DNA from: UBA4644 sp034933145
GTDB taxonomy: Bacteria > Bacillota > Clostridia > Oscillospirales > Butyricicoccaceae
NCBI GenBank assembly: GCA_034933145.1
Contig: JAYFOA010000008.1
Span: forward strand, 1-64,000
Direction of reading: 5' to 3'
Length of the DNA: 64,000 bases
This document shows, in pieces, positions 43,964-51,766 of the stretch (positions are counted from its first letter, which is position 1; each line of letters opens with the position of its first letter). The notes under the pieces were generated by a model that saw nothing but the letters and a program-made list of their open reading frames with translations, searched no databases and was not told the origin of the DNA. A program made the translations under genes and the position numbers.

Positions 43964-44821
43964 TTATTCCAGCGTCAAAAACGCAGCGCCCATACTGTCG
44001 ATGACATCCGTCGGTTGCATGGCGCGTGCGCCATACCGTTCCCGTGCCAGCCGGCCCGCTTCCGCATGCAGAAAAGCGCCGAGTGCGGCGGCTCGTTCCG
44101 GAAGCAGTCCCTGTGCCGCCAGGCCCGCAGTCAGCCCGGCCAAAACATCACCGCTGCCACCCTTGGCCATGCCGGAGTTAGGTGCTTCCAGAAAATATAC
44201 GGGGCCGCCTGGACCGACGATGGCGGCCCCCGTCCCGCTCTTACAGAGCAGCGTGACTCCCATCTCCGCGGCAAAGGCTATGGCCTCCGGAATCCCGGCC
44301 TCCCGGATATGCAGCAGCCGTGAAAGCTCCCGCGCGTGGGGGGTCAAAAGCACCTGCCCGGCGGCTGTTTTCAGCAGCGCCGGTTCTTCCGACACGATAT
44401 TGATCGCATCGGCGTCAAGCACCAAAATCCCCGTAAAATGTGCTAAAAGACCGCGCACCAGTGCCCGCGTATCGTCACAGACCGTCAGGCCGCAGCCGCA
44501 GAGCAGTGCGCTGCAGCGTTCGGCCTGTCGCAGCAGTACGGGCAGCCCGGTTTCGGCAATCGACCCCGACGATCCTTCCGGCATGGGACAGAGAATGCAT
44601 TCCGGAGCGGTAGCCGGCAGGGAAAGCAGCGCGGCCGGTACGCTTGCCAGTTCGCACAGTCCGACGCCGGAGCGCAGCGCGGCGCGGGTGCTTATCACCG
44701 CCGCACCTGGCATTGCGGCGCTGCCGCAGCACAGCAGTACCCTGCCAAAGGTCCATTTGGCCTGCCGCTCATTCCGTGGGGGCAGCAGGGCTTTTGCCGT
44801 TCCCCGCGTCAGCTCTTCCAT
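43964..44821 (-). CDS. nnrD: ADP-dependent NAD(P)H-hydrate dehydratase
   Basis: Repairs hydrated NAD(P)H by dehydration at the cost of ADP or ATP. 285 residues. Carbohydrate-kinase-like fold: VLLCCGSAAMPGAAVISTRAALRSGVG (in part), LVLDADAINIVSEEP, LLTPHARELSRLL, TLLCKSGTGAAIVGP and the hallmark NSGMAKGGSGDVLAGLTAGL, which binds nucleotide. I start at ATG 44821; GGAGG is 12 bases upstream, a rather long gap. The epimerase half (NnrE) is not fused here, so this is the monofunctional form. It faces the frameshifted VOC gene. Confidence 0.93.
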   Translation of the reverse strand: MEELTRGTAKALLPPRNERQAKWTFGRVLLCCGSAAMPGAAVISTRAALRSGVGLCELASVPAALLSLPATAPECILCPMPEGSSGSIAETGLPVLLRQAERCSALLCGCGLTVCDDTRALVRGLLAHFTGILVLDADAINIVSEEPALLKTAAGQVLLTPHARELSRLLHIREAGIPEAIAFAAEMGVTLLCKSGTGAAIVGPGGPVYFLEAPNSGMAKGGSGDVLAGLTAGLAAQGLLPERAAALGAFLHAEAGRLARERYGARAMQPTDVIDSMGAAFLTLE

Positions 44822-44973
44822 AATATCGTTTTTCCTCCAGGTTGTACCGAAATCGAGTATCCAAATTCCAAAATTTCCTCTTGCTGCATGCATTTTGTTA
44901 TGATATATTTAATGTAGCATACTCTAAATGACGTCGCAATGATCTTTTAGGAAAAAATTTGCAAAATTTGTAC

Positions 44974-45002
44974 TTGACCTATAGGAACCTTTGTGTTATT
45001 TT
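44974..45002 (+). promoter_or_regulatory. promoter of rpmG-secE-nusG-rplKA
   Basis: Plus strand: -35 TTGACC (44974-44979), 17-base spacer, -10 TATTTT (44997-45002). Confidence 0.6.
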
Positions 45003-45099
45003 AAAGATACCTGTCAGGTCTTTTTTTTATGTCCTGTTCAGGGAGGCAAACGGATCTTGCCGAAAGGCAGGATCAAATTAAAAGGAGGTGCCGACAACT

Positions 45100-45249
45100 A
45101 TGCGCGTGAAGATCACGTTAGCGTGTACGGAATGCAAACAGCGCAATTATGACACGGTCAAAAACAAAAAGAATACGCCTGACCGTCTCGAACTGAAGAA
45201 ATACTGCCGCTTCTGCAGGAAGCACACCCTGCACCGCGAAAGCAAGTAA
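45100..45249 (+). CDS. rpmG: 50S ribosomal protein L33
   Basis: 49-residue L33 with the zinc-binding form: LACTECKQRNY and YCRFCRKHTLH (CxxC twice), followed by RESK. AAAGGAGG lies about nine bases before ATG 45100. It starts the rpmG-secE-nusG-rplK-rplA run, the standard gene order of Firmicutes. Confidence 0.97.
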   Translation: MRVKITLACTECKQRNYDTVKNKKNTPDRLELKKYCRFCRKHTLHRESK

Positions 45250-45266
45250 GGAAAGGGGCGCGTTTC

Positions 45267-45602
45267 ATGTCCGAGCAGGAGAAAAAGAATCCGGAAATGA
45301 CCGAAGAAGCCACCGGAGCCGCCCAGGATACTCAGACCGCCGCGAAGGATGCCAAGTCTGTCGCCGCAAAAAAGAGCGACAAAGTCGCCGCGAAGAAATC
45401 CAAGCCCAACGTGTTTGCCCGCATCGGCAAATGGTTCCATGATCTGCGGGTCGAGGCCAAAAAGGTCGTATGGCCGACCAGAAATCAGGTCATTAACCAT
45501 ACGGTTGTCGTTCTCATCTGTATCATCGTGGTGTGCATCGTGGTCACCATCCTGGATGTGACCTTCGGTTCCATCCGCGACTTCATCGCAAGGCTGGTTT
45601 GA
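45267..45602 (+). CDS. secE: preprotein translocase subunit SecE
   Basis: 111 residues: a long, charged Ala/Lys-rich cytoplasmic head of about 55 residues, then the conserved amphipathic RVEAKKVVWPTRNQVINHT and one membrane helix (VVVLICIIVVCIVVTILDVTF). SecE clamps SecY in the membrane. The extended N-terminal head is longer than in Bacillus (about 60 residues) and low in complexity. GGAAAGGGG precedes ATG 45267. It lies between rpmG and nusG. Confidence 0.96.
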   Translation: MSEQEKKNPEMTEEATGAAQDTQTAAKDAKSVAAKKSDKVAAKKSKPNVFARIGKWFHDLRVEAKKVVWPTRNQVINHTVVVLICIIVVCIVVTILDVTFGSIRDFIARLV

Positions 45603-45604
45603 CC

Positions 45605-46132
45605 ATGGCTGCGGAAGACGCGAAATGGTATGTGGTCCATACCTATTCAGGCTATGAGAACAAGGTAGCCGCCACGATCCAGAAGACCGTCGAGAACCGC
45701 AAGCTGGAGGATCTGATCCTGGACGTGCGCGTTCCGATGGAGACTGTCACCGAGCTGCGGGACACCGGCGCAAAAGAAGTCGAGCGTAAGATGTTCCCCG
45801 GCTATGTGCTGATTAAGATGCACATGACTGACGACAGCTGGTATGTAGTTCGCAATACCCGCGGTGTCACGAGCTTTGTCGGCCCCGGCAGCAAGCCGGT
45901 CGCCCTTACGGAGCAGGAAGTGGCTGCCCTGGGTGTGGAAAAGGTGGAAATTCGCCTTTCCTATGGCGTTGGTGACAGCGTCAAGATTTTGAGCGGCCCG
46001 CTGGAAGGCTTTGTCGGCGTGGTGGACGATATCGACAAGACCGCACAGACGGTCAAGGTCACCGTGTCCATGTTCGGCCGGGAGACCCCGGTGGAGTTGA
46101 AATTCGGCCAGGTGGCCGCACTGGAAAAATAA
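45605..46132 (+). CDS. nusG: transcription termination/antitermination factor NusG
   Basis: 175 residues: NGN domain with KWYVVHTYSGYENKVAATI and MFPGYVLIKMHMTDDSWYVVRNTRGVTSFVG (in part), then the KOW domain with GDSVKILSGPLEGFVGVVDDID. It binds RNA polymerase and modulates pausing and termination. ATG 45605 lies three bases after the secE stop with only a weak site (AAGGCTGG), suggesting translational coupling. Confidence 0.97.
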   Translation: MAAEDAKWYVVHTYSGYENKVAATIQKTVENRKLEDLILDVRVPMETVTELRDTGAKEVERKMFPGYVLIKMHMTDDSWYVVRNTRGVTSFVGPGSKPVALTEQEVAALGVEKVEIRLSYGVGDSVKILSGPLEGFVGVVDDIDKTAQTVKVTVSMFGRETPVELKFGQVAALEK

Positions 46133-46201
46133 ACATCCCCGCATCGAGTGGGAGAGCGCAAGCTCATTATTTACCACATTTTTTTATTGGAGGTGCTGAT
46201 C

Positions 46202-46627
46202 GTGGCACAGAAAGTAGTAGGACTGATTAAGCTGCAGATCCCCGCCGGCAAGGCGACCCCGGCTCCCCCCGTGGGCCCGGCTCTCGGCCAGCACGGCGTC
46301 AATATCATGCAGTTCACCAAAGAATTCAACGAACGCACGAAGAATGAAGGCGACCTGATCATCCCGGTCGTCATCACGGTCTATGCTGACCGCTCCTTCT
46401 CGTTTATCACCAAAACCCCGCCCGCAGCCGTCCTCGTCAAGAAGGCCTGCAACATCAAGAGCGGCTCCGGCGTCCCCAACAAGACGAAGGTCGCCGAGAT
46501 CAGCAAGGAAGATCTGCGTAAGATCGCCGAGCTGAAAATGCCGGACCTGAATGCAGCCAGCGTGGAGTCGGCCATGAGCATGATCGCCGGCACCGCTCGC
46601 AGCATGGGCGTAACCGTCAAGGAGTAA
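46202..46627 (+). CDS. rplK: 50S ribosomal protein L11
   Basis: 141 residues, the standard length. AQKVVGLIKLQIPAGKATPAPPVGPALGQHG (in part), KEFNERTK and the C-terminal rRNA-binding GSGVPNKTKVAEISKEDL then MPDLNAASVESAMSMIAGTARSMG are all conserved. The start is GTG 46202, nine bases after GGAGG; an earlier in-frame start has no site. It pairs with rplA 70 bases downstream. Confidence 0.97.
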   Translation: MAQKVVGLIKLQIPAGKATPAPPVGPALGQHGVNIMQFTKEFNERTKNEGDLIIPVVITVYADRSFSFITKTPPAAVLVKKACNIKSGSGVPNKTKVAEISKEDLRKIAELKMPDLNAASVESAMSMIAGTARSMGVTVKE

Positions 46628-46697
46628 ACGAGCGGCGCAGTTGCCGTAACTGTGGGAGGACTTTGTTCCGAAAAACCACTATCAAGGAGGAAACATC

Positions 46698-47405
46698 ATG
46701 CACATGGGTAAAAAATATGCCGACAGCGTCAAGCTGTATGACCGTTCCAAAGTATATGATCCCGGCGACGCCATCGACACGATGCTGAAGACTGCCAAGG
46801 CCAAGTTTGATGAGACCGTCGAGATCCATCTGAAATTGGGTGTCGACTCTCGTCATGCCGACCAGCAGGTCCGCGGCGCCATCGTCCTGCCCAACGGCAC
46901 GGGCAAGCGCACCCGCGTTCTGGTTTTTGCCAAGGGTGACAAAGCCAAGGAAGCCGAAGCGGCCGGGGCCGACTATGTTGGCGCCGAGGAAATGGTTCAG
47001 AAGATCCAGGCTGAAAACTTCTTCGATTTCGAAGTCGTCATCGCCACGCCCGACATGATGGGCGTCGTGGGTCGTCTCGGTAAGATTCTGGGTCCCCGCG
47101 GCCTCATGCCGAACCCGAAGGCCGGCACCGTCACCATGAACGTGACGCAGGCCATTCAGGAGTCCAAGGCCGGCCGTATCGAGTATCGTCTGGACAAGAC
47201 GAATATTATCCACTGCCCGCTGGGCAAGGTCTCCTTTGGCCCTGAAAAGCTGCAGGAAAACTTTGACACGCTGGTCGGCGCCGTTCTGAAGGCCAAGCCG
47301 GCTGCTGCTAAGGGACAGTATGTCCGTTCCTGCGTCATCGCGTCCACCATGGGCCCGGGCGTCAAGGTCAATCCTGCCAAGCTGACCCTGGATACCACGA
47401 AATAA
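46698..47405 (+). CDS. rplA: 50S ribosomal protein L1
   Basis: 235 residues. HMGKKYADSVKLYDRSKVYDPGDAI opens it, then FDETVEIHLKLGVDSRHADQQVRGAIVLPNGTGK and the core IATPDMMGVVGRLGKILGPRGLMPNPKAGTVT, each quoted in part. It binds 23S rRNA at the E-site stalk and, in many bacteria, its own mRNA. AAGGAGG lies before ATG 46698. Transcription after it restarts at the strong promoter 47430-47458. Confidence 0.97.
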   Translation: MHMGKKYADSVKLYDRSKVYDPGDAIDTMLKTAKAKFDETVEIHLKLGVDSRHADQQVRGAIVLPNGTGKRTRVLVFAKGDKAKEAEAAGADYVGAEEMVQKIQAENFFDFEVVIATPDMMGVVGRLGKILGPRGLMPNPKAGTVTMNVTQAIQESKAGRIEYRLDKTNIIHCPLGKVSFGPEKLQENFDTLVGAVLKAKPAAAKGQYVRSCVIASTMGPGVKVNPAKLTLDTTK

Positions 47406-47429
47406 ACTTTTCCCCGTTATCCAAACATA

Positions 47430-47458
47430 TTGACAGGCATATTGCCGGTTGATATAAT
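47430..47458 (+). promoter_or_regulatory. promoter of rplJL (consensus)
   Basis: Plus strand: TTGACA (47430-47435), exactly 17 bases, TATAAT (47453-47458). It is the only double-consensus promoter I saw in the window. Confidence 0.85.
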
Positions 47459-47464
47459 AGAAAT

Positions 47465-47582
47465 GCTCGTTCCGGAGACAGCAGGAGACAGTAAACGGCA
47501 CATGCCGTCCTGCCGAGGACAAGCGGCTCTGCTTTTATTTGCTTTGCCGCGCCCTCCTGTCAAACGACGGGAGGGCGCTTTT
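47465..47582 (+). ncRNA. ribosomal protein L10 leader with terminator
   Basis: The transcript between the rplJ promoter and rplJ shows the L10-leader pattern known from Firmicutes (GGAGACAGCAGG with repeated purine motif, then a stem near CGGCACATGCCG), where L10(L12)4 binds to repress its own operon. It ends in a GCGCCCTCC/GGAGGGCGC hairpin (47549-47578) and four U, an attenuating terminator. The match is by eye. Confidence 0.75.
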
Positions 47583-47642
47583 CATTCCCTCGAGCGGAAG
47601 TCTCCCGCCGCGGGAACAAATCTACAGGAGGTGACACACGCA

Positions 47643-48212
47643 ATGCCTAACGCAAAAGTCCTGGCCGATAAACAGGCGGTCGTCGCCGAGCTGGCCGAGA
47701 AGATGCGGAACGCCAAAGCCGGCGTGCTGGTGGATTACAAGGGCATCACCGTCGAAGCCGACACCAAGCTGCGCTCCGATCTTCGCAAGAACGGCGTCGA
47801 GTATGCGGTCGTCAAGAACACGCTGACCCGATTTGCCGCCAAGGAAGTCGGATTTGGCGAGCTCGACCCCATTCTCAACGGTACCACCGCACTGGCCATG
47901 AGCATGGAGGACGAAATCACGCCCGCCAAGCTGCTGTCCGAATTCGCCAAGAAAAACAGCAAGTTCTTCTCCATTAAGGCCGGTTTTGTCGATGGAAAAG
48001 TCGTCGATTCCGCCACAGTGGAACGCCTGGGCGCCCTGCCCAGCAAGGATGTACTGCTCGCCATGGTGCTCGGCACCATGAACGCGCCCATCGCCTCTCT
48101 GGCCCGCGCCATCAAGGCGATTGCCGACCAGAAGGGCGCCCCCGCCGAAGCCGCTGCCGAAGCGTCCGCGGATGCGGCGCCTGCCGAGGCTTCCGAAACC
48201 CCCGCGCAGTAA
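47643..48212 (+). CDS. rplJ: 50S ribosomal protein L10
   Basis: 189 residues, ending in an Ala/Glu-rich tail (EAAAEASADAAPAEASE) longer than in Bacillus L10. The body has KVLADKQAVVAELAEKM, GVLVDYKGITVEADTKLR and EYAVVKNTLTRFAAKE. It anchors L7/L12 dimers at the stalk base and represses its operon through the leader. AGGAGG lies before ATG 47643; the frame opens far upstream without a site. Confidence 0.96.
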   Translation: MPNAKVLADKQAVVAELAEKMRNAKAGVLVDYKGITVEADTKLRSDLRKNGVEYAVVKNTLTRFAAKEVGFGELDPILNGTTALAMSMEDEITPAKLLSEFAKKNSKFFSIKAGFVDGKVVDSATVERLGALPSKDVLLAMVLGTMNAPIASLARAIKAIADQKGAPAEAAAEASADAAPAEASETPAQ

Positions 48213-48241
48213 ATTAAATAATTATTTGGAGGTAACTTACA

Positions 48242-48622
48242 ATGGCTACTGAGAAAGTCACCAAGCTGGTTGAAGAAGTCAAGGAGCTGACCGTTCTGGA
48301 GCTGAGCGAACTGGTCAAGGCTCTGGAAGAAGAATTTGGCGTTTCCGCCGCCGCCCCCGTCGCCATGATGGCCGGCCCCGCCGCCGCTGCCCCGGCTGCC
48401 GAAGTCGAGCAGACCGAGTTTACTCCGACCCTGACTGAGATCGGCTCCAATAAGATCGCCGTCATCAAGGTCGTCCGTGAGCTGACCGGCCTGGGCCTCA
48501 AGGAGGCTAAGGAAGTGGTCGATGGCTGCCCGAAGGCCGTCAAGGAGAACGTCTCCCGTGACGAGGCCGAGAACATCAAGGCCAAGCTGGAAGAAGCCGG
48601 CGCCAAAGTCGAAATCAAGTAA
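48242..48622 (+). CDS. rplL: 50S ribosomal protein L7/L12
   Basis: 126 residues: N-terminal dimerisation helix KVTKLVEEVKELTVLELSELVKALEEEFGV, Ala/Pro-rich hinge, and the C-terminal factor-binding domain KIAVIKVVRELTGLGLKEAKEVVDGCPKAVKENVSRDEAE (each quoted in part). GGAGG precedes ATG 48242. A strong terminator follows at 48636, and the usual next gene rpoB is not there. Confidence 0.98.
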   Translation: MATEKVTKLVEEVKELTVLELSELVKALEEEFGVSAAAPVAMMAGPAAAAPAAEVEQTEFTPTLTEIGSNKIAVIKVVRELTGLGLKEAKEVVDGCPKAVKENVSRDEAENIKAKLEEAGAKVEIK

Positions 48623-48635
48623 GTCAACCATTGAG

Positions 48636-48677
48636 CGGGCCCGCCCTTTGCAGTCAGCGAAGGGCGGGCCCGTTTTA
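48636..48677 (+). terminator. terminator of rplJL
   Basis: A perfect 14-bp GC-rich stem (CGGGCCCGCCCTTT-type arms), then four U, 14 bases after the rplL stop. Confidence 0.85.
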
Positions 48678-48745
48678 TCGTTTTCAGCTCAGATAGGCAT
48701 CCATGTCATAAACTATTCCCCCAGGCGTTGAAACAGGGTGCTTCT

Positions 48746-49267
48746 TTACCGAAGGTCCAGTCGGTATACATATTCCTCATAGACAATATCAGTCCCACGC
48801 TTGTGGAATTTCCCGTTGTCCTTCCAAATAGAGAATCCCAGCTTTTTTAGCAATGCATTAGAACCAATATTCTCTTTTGCTACGGTGGCAGTAAATGAAC
48901 GAACCCCCTGTGTTTCCCCAACCGTAATCAGCTTTAGCAGTAGCTCTGTGGCATATCCCTGTCTCCAATATTTTTTGTGTATGGTATAACCCAAATCCCA
49001 ACATTTTTCATCTTCGTACGGAACCACACTGCATGTGCCAAGAAAGTCGCCATTCTCTTTGCATGTAATCACCATAGGATACCATCCGTCTTGATTTTCA
49101 ATATCAGTTGCAAAATTAAGTTCATCCTCATCCGCCTTATCACGAGGAGGATCACTTAAATATTTCCCCATTTCTTCATCAAGCCATATATTCAAACATT
49201 TCTCTGAATCTGCCTCCTTTGTTGGCCGAATCAATAAACGGGATGTTTCAATCTCTGCCATCCGCAT
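48746..49267 (-). CDS. GNAT acetyltransferase, RimJ/RimL type
   Basis: A 173-residue N-acetyltransferase. ETSRLLIRPTKEADSEKCLNIWLDE (in part), LGTCSVVPYEDEKCWDLGYTIH and the acetyl-CoA loop KKYWRQGYATELLLKL are typical, ending with ENIGSNALLKKLGFSIWKD. Members acetylate ribosomal proteins or small substrates; this one's target is unknown. Its base composition is AT-rich compared with the ribosomal genes next to it, and its codon choice differs, which suggests transfer. GGGAGG precedes ATG 49267. It stands on the opposite strand from rplL. Confidence 0.88.
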   Translation of the reverse strand: MRMAEIETSRLLIRPTKEADSEKCLNIWLDEEMGKYLSDPPRDKADEDELNFATDIENQDGWYPMVITCKENGDFLGTCSVVPYEDEKCWDLGYTIHKKYWRQGYATELLLKLITVGETQGVRSFTATVAKENIGSNALLKKLGFSIWKDNGKFHKRGTDIVYEEYVYRLDLR

Positions 49268-49302
49268 AGATTTTCCTCCCTAAAACAAATTATATGTTTT
49301 CG

Positions 49303-50547
49303 TCACACCTTTTCCGCCCGGTGCCGAAGCGCTTCCTCCCGCTGCTTTTCCGGATCTACCTTGAGGGCGATGTACAAATTCCCCAGTGAGAAGGCAGCCG
49401 CCATGAAGAACACCCACTGGCTGCCGAAATTGGCCCATACATATCCGCCCAGCATGGCGGCGACGATGGCTACCGCATGATCAAGGCTCAGCCCGGTGGA
49501 AAGCGTGGCCGTGACTTCCGACTCATCCCAGGCAATAGAACGCAGATAGACCGCCTTAACGACGCCGATCTGCATGGAAAGTCGGTCGCATACGAACAGA
49601 AGATAGATGCCCCAGGCCCAGCGGTCGGGGGCCAGCACGCCGCCGGTGATTCCCCAGACCAGGCACCCATAAATGATATATACGCCGATAAAGGTCAGCG
49701 CGTCGAGCATCATCATTTTCTTAATTCCAAAGCGGTCCATCCATCGTCCCAGCATCCGCATAAAGAAGATACACAGGAAATTACTGGCGATGGCCAGCAG
49801 AGCCATTACGTCCGCGCCCTTGCGCAGCAGGTCAATGACCACCCAGGAACCGTAGACATAGGCAATCTGCTTTTGCACGCCCTGTAGGATTGTCAGGAAA
49901 TAATAATATTTATATTGTTTTCGGAAGACCAGACGAATCTTTTTCCGCTCCGCCCGCGGCGGATGCACCCGGCGCACCAGAAGCGCTGCCACGCAGATCG
50001 CCGCGGCAAAGGCGACCGCACCGACCAGGAATACGGCTTTCACCTTTGTCTGAAAGCTGAAAAAGCCCGTACGAAATCCGATAAACACCAACAAAGCCGC
50101 GGCAAAGCTGACCGCACTTTTGACGCTGGTATACCGGCCCACCTGCCGTCCGAGGGCTCCTTCCTCCGCCAGCGACATCCCGATCGAGTCCTGCAGCGGC
50201 ATGAAGAGGTGCATGCCCATGGAGTTGATGAACAAAAAGACCAGCATGATGCCGAAGGACGGCGTCCACAGTCCCAGTACCAAGAGACCGGAGAGCCCCA
50301 GGACCTGTGCCAACAGCGCGCTGCGGAGATCGCCGATCCCGGACAGCAGCGCCATCACGACGACGCACAGCATACCAGGCAGCTCCCGCGGGAATTCGAT
50401 GAATCCCCGCTGAACGGCGGTGACCTGATATACTTCCTTAAAATAGTTGCCGTACACGCCGTCGCTCAGGCCGTTGGCCAAAGCGACCAGCCCAACCAGC
50501 AAAAAAAAGAGCAGAAGCTCCGTCCGCAGGGGCTTTTTCTGTTCCAT
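49303..50547 (-). CDS. MFS transporter
   Basis: A 414-residue major facilitator protein with about 12 hydrophobic segments, first at ELLLFFLLVGLVALANGLSDGV and a middle loop near residue 205 (HPPRAERKKIRLVFRKQ). MFS-like loop elements are seen (GRYTSVKSAVSF; GRWMDRFGIKKMMMLDAL resembles motif A of the second half). The substrate is unknown. I start at ATG 50547, ten bases after GGAAGAGG; a TTG three codons earlier sits on that site. A good promoter lies at 50583-50611. It follows no neighbour in an operon; the GNAT gene is 36 bases downstream on the same strand. Confidence 0.88.
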   Translation of the reverse strand: MEQKKPLRTELLLFFLLVGLVALANGLSDGVYGNYFKEVYQVTAVQRGFIEFPRELPGMLCVVVMALLSGIGDLRSALLAQVLGLSGLLVLGLWTPSFGIMLVFLFINSMGMHLFMPLQDSIGMSLAEEGALGRQVGRYTSVKSAVSFAAALLVFIGFRTGFFSFQTKVKAVFLVGAVAFAAAICVAALLVRRVHPPRAERKKIRLVFRKQYKYYYFLTILQGVQKQIAYVYGSWVVIDLLRKGADVMALLAIASNFLCIFFMRMLGRWMDRFGIKKMMMLDALTFIGVYIIYGCLVWGITGGVLAPDRWAWGIYLLFVCDRLSMQIGVVKAVYLRSIAWDESEVTATLSTGLSLDHAVAIVAAMLGGYVWANFGSQWVFFMAAAFSLGNLYIALKVDPEKQREEALRHRAEKV

Positions 50548-50582
50548 GAAAATCAAACCTCTTCCTTACTGTATCTTTCCAC

Positions 50583-50611
50583 AGTATAAAGACATCCGGT
50601 ATATCTGGCAA
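50583..50611 (-). promoter_or_regulatory. promoter of the MFS gene
   Basis: Minus strand: -35 TTGCCA (50606-50611), 17-base spacer, -10 TATACT (50583-50588). Confidence 0.7.
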
Positions 50612-50811
50612 GCCCTTATCGCAAAAAGAAGAATTCCATATTATAGGACCTCCGTAGGTAATCCGACGGCATCCTCCCCGAATACTGCATCGCATTCCGG
50701 TCTTAGCTTAAGGCTTAGCGGCTCCCGACTCGGGATGCTTTTCCCGTTTAGCGCGGCTGCCCAACTGCAGGAACACGGATATGTAAAGCTTTTGCTCCCG
50801 GTCAGAGGCCA

Positions 50812-50840
50812 TTGACAGATTCCGCTTACAGGCTGATAAT
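50812..50840 (+). promoter_or_regulatory. promoter of ogg, predicted leaderless start
   Basis: Plus strand: consensus -35 TTGACA (50812-50817), 17-base spacer, -10 GATAAT (50835-50840). Counting the usual six bases past the -10 puts +1 on the A of the ogg ATG at 50847. Confidence 0.65.
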
Positions 50841-50846
50841 AGATAC

Positions 50847-51677
50847 ATGAATATGTATTGTACCAAAATTCCATTTTTTGATCCTCGTGCGGTGGCCGAA
50901 AGCGGCCAATGCTTTCGTATGAATCCCTGCGGAGACGGCTTCCGTCTGATCGCCGGCGGAGAAAGCCTGGCGGTTTCTTCCCTGCCTGACGGGCGGTTTC
51001 TCTTTTCCTGTGACGCATCTGCTTTTGCCCGGAAATGGGCACCCTACTTTGATCTGGATACCGATTACACACGCTTTCAGGCCGCGCTGGCTGTCTCCCC
51101 TGACCCGTTTCTGCGGGCTGCGGCCGAACATGGAAAGGGCATCCGTATTCTTCGGCAAGATCCATGGGAGATGCTGATCTCCTTTTTAATTTCTCAGCGC
51201 AAAAGCATCCCGGCCATCAAGCGGGCCATAGAGCTTTTATGTACCCACTTTGGCGCGCCGCTACCGGACGGCGGCTTTGCGTTTCCTTCGGCGAAGACGC
51301 TGGCTGAGGCACCGGGAGAGGCGCTGCGTGCCTGCGGCCTCGGCTACCGAACGCCCTATATCGCCGCCGCCGCTCAAAGTGTCGCCGCCGGAGAGACCGA
51401 CCTTTCCGCATTGTCTGCTCTGCCGGATGAAGAACTGGAACCGGCACTGCGCCGTCTGCCCGGCGTCGGGCCGAAGGTGGCCGCATGCATCATGCTGTTT
51501 GGCTTCCATCGGCTCCGGGCCTTTCCCCGGGACGTGTGGATGAACCGCGCAGCTCTTTTGTGCGGCGGGGATTTTGCCCTCTGCGGCTGTGACGGCTTTG
51601 AAGGTGTGGTACAACAATATATTTTTTGCTATGCACGGCAGGAACGGGATTTCCTTTTCCCCGGGCAGCGTGTATAA
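50847..51677 (+). CDS. ogg: 8-oxoguanine DNA glycosylase/AP lyase, OGG1 type
   Basis: Removes 8-oxoguanine and cuts the strand. 276 residues: N-terminal beta domain (ESGQCFRMNPCGDGFRLIAGG), then the helix-hairpin-helix module. The catalytic Lys is in FLISQRKSIPAIKRAI, the HhH is LRRLPGVGPKVAACIMLFGF, and the Asp lies in AFPRDVWMNRA. No Shine-Dalgarno motif precedes either ATG (50847 or 50853); the promoter spacing predicts a leaderless mRNA starting at 50847. It stands between the MFS gene and crt-hbd, with a crt -10 in its last codons. Confidence 0.92.
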   Translation: MNMYCTKIPFFDPRAVAESGQCFRMNPCGDGFRLIAGGESLAVSSLPDGRFLFSCDASAFARKWAPYFDLDTDYTRFQAALAVSPDPFLRAAAEHGKGIRILRQDPWEMLISFLISQRKSIPAIKRAIELLCTHFGAPLPDGGFAFPSAKTLAEAPGEALRACGLGYRTPYIAAAAQSVAAGETDLSALSALPDEELEPALRRLPGVGPKVAACIMLFGFHRLRAFPRDVWMNRAALLCGGDFALCGCDGFEGVVQQYIFCYARQERDFLFPGQRV

Positions 51678-51678
51678 T
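51673..51678 (+). promoter_or_regulatory. possible -10 of crt-hbd
   Basis: TATAAT overlapping the ogg stop region, about 90 bases before crt. No convincing -35 is seen at the right distance. Confidence 0.35.
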
Positions 51679-51766
51679 AGGGCAAACGAGACAACCCGCC
51701 CGCGCCGGTACTTTTGAGGCCGCCGCGCAGACGGGAATACACCACAAATTAAAGGAGCGTGCCCCC

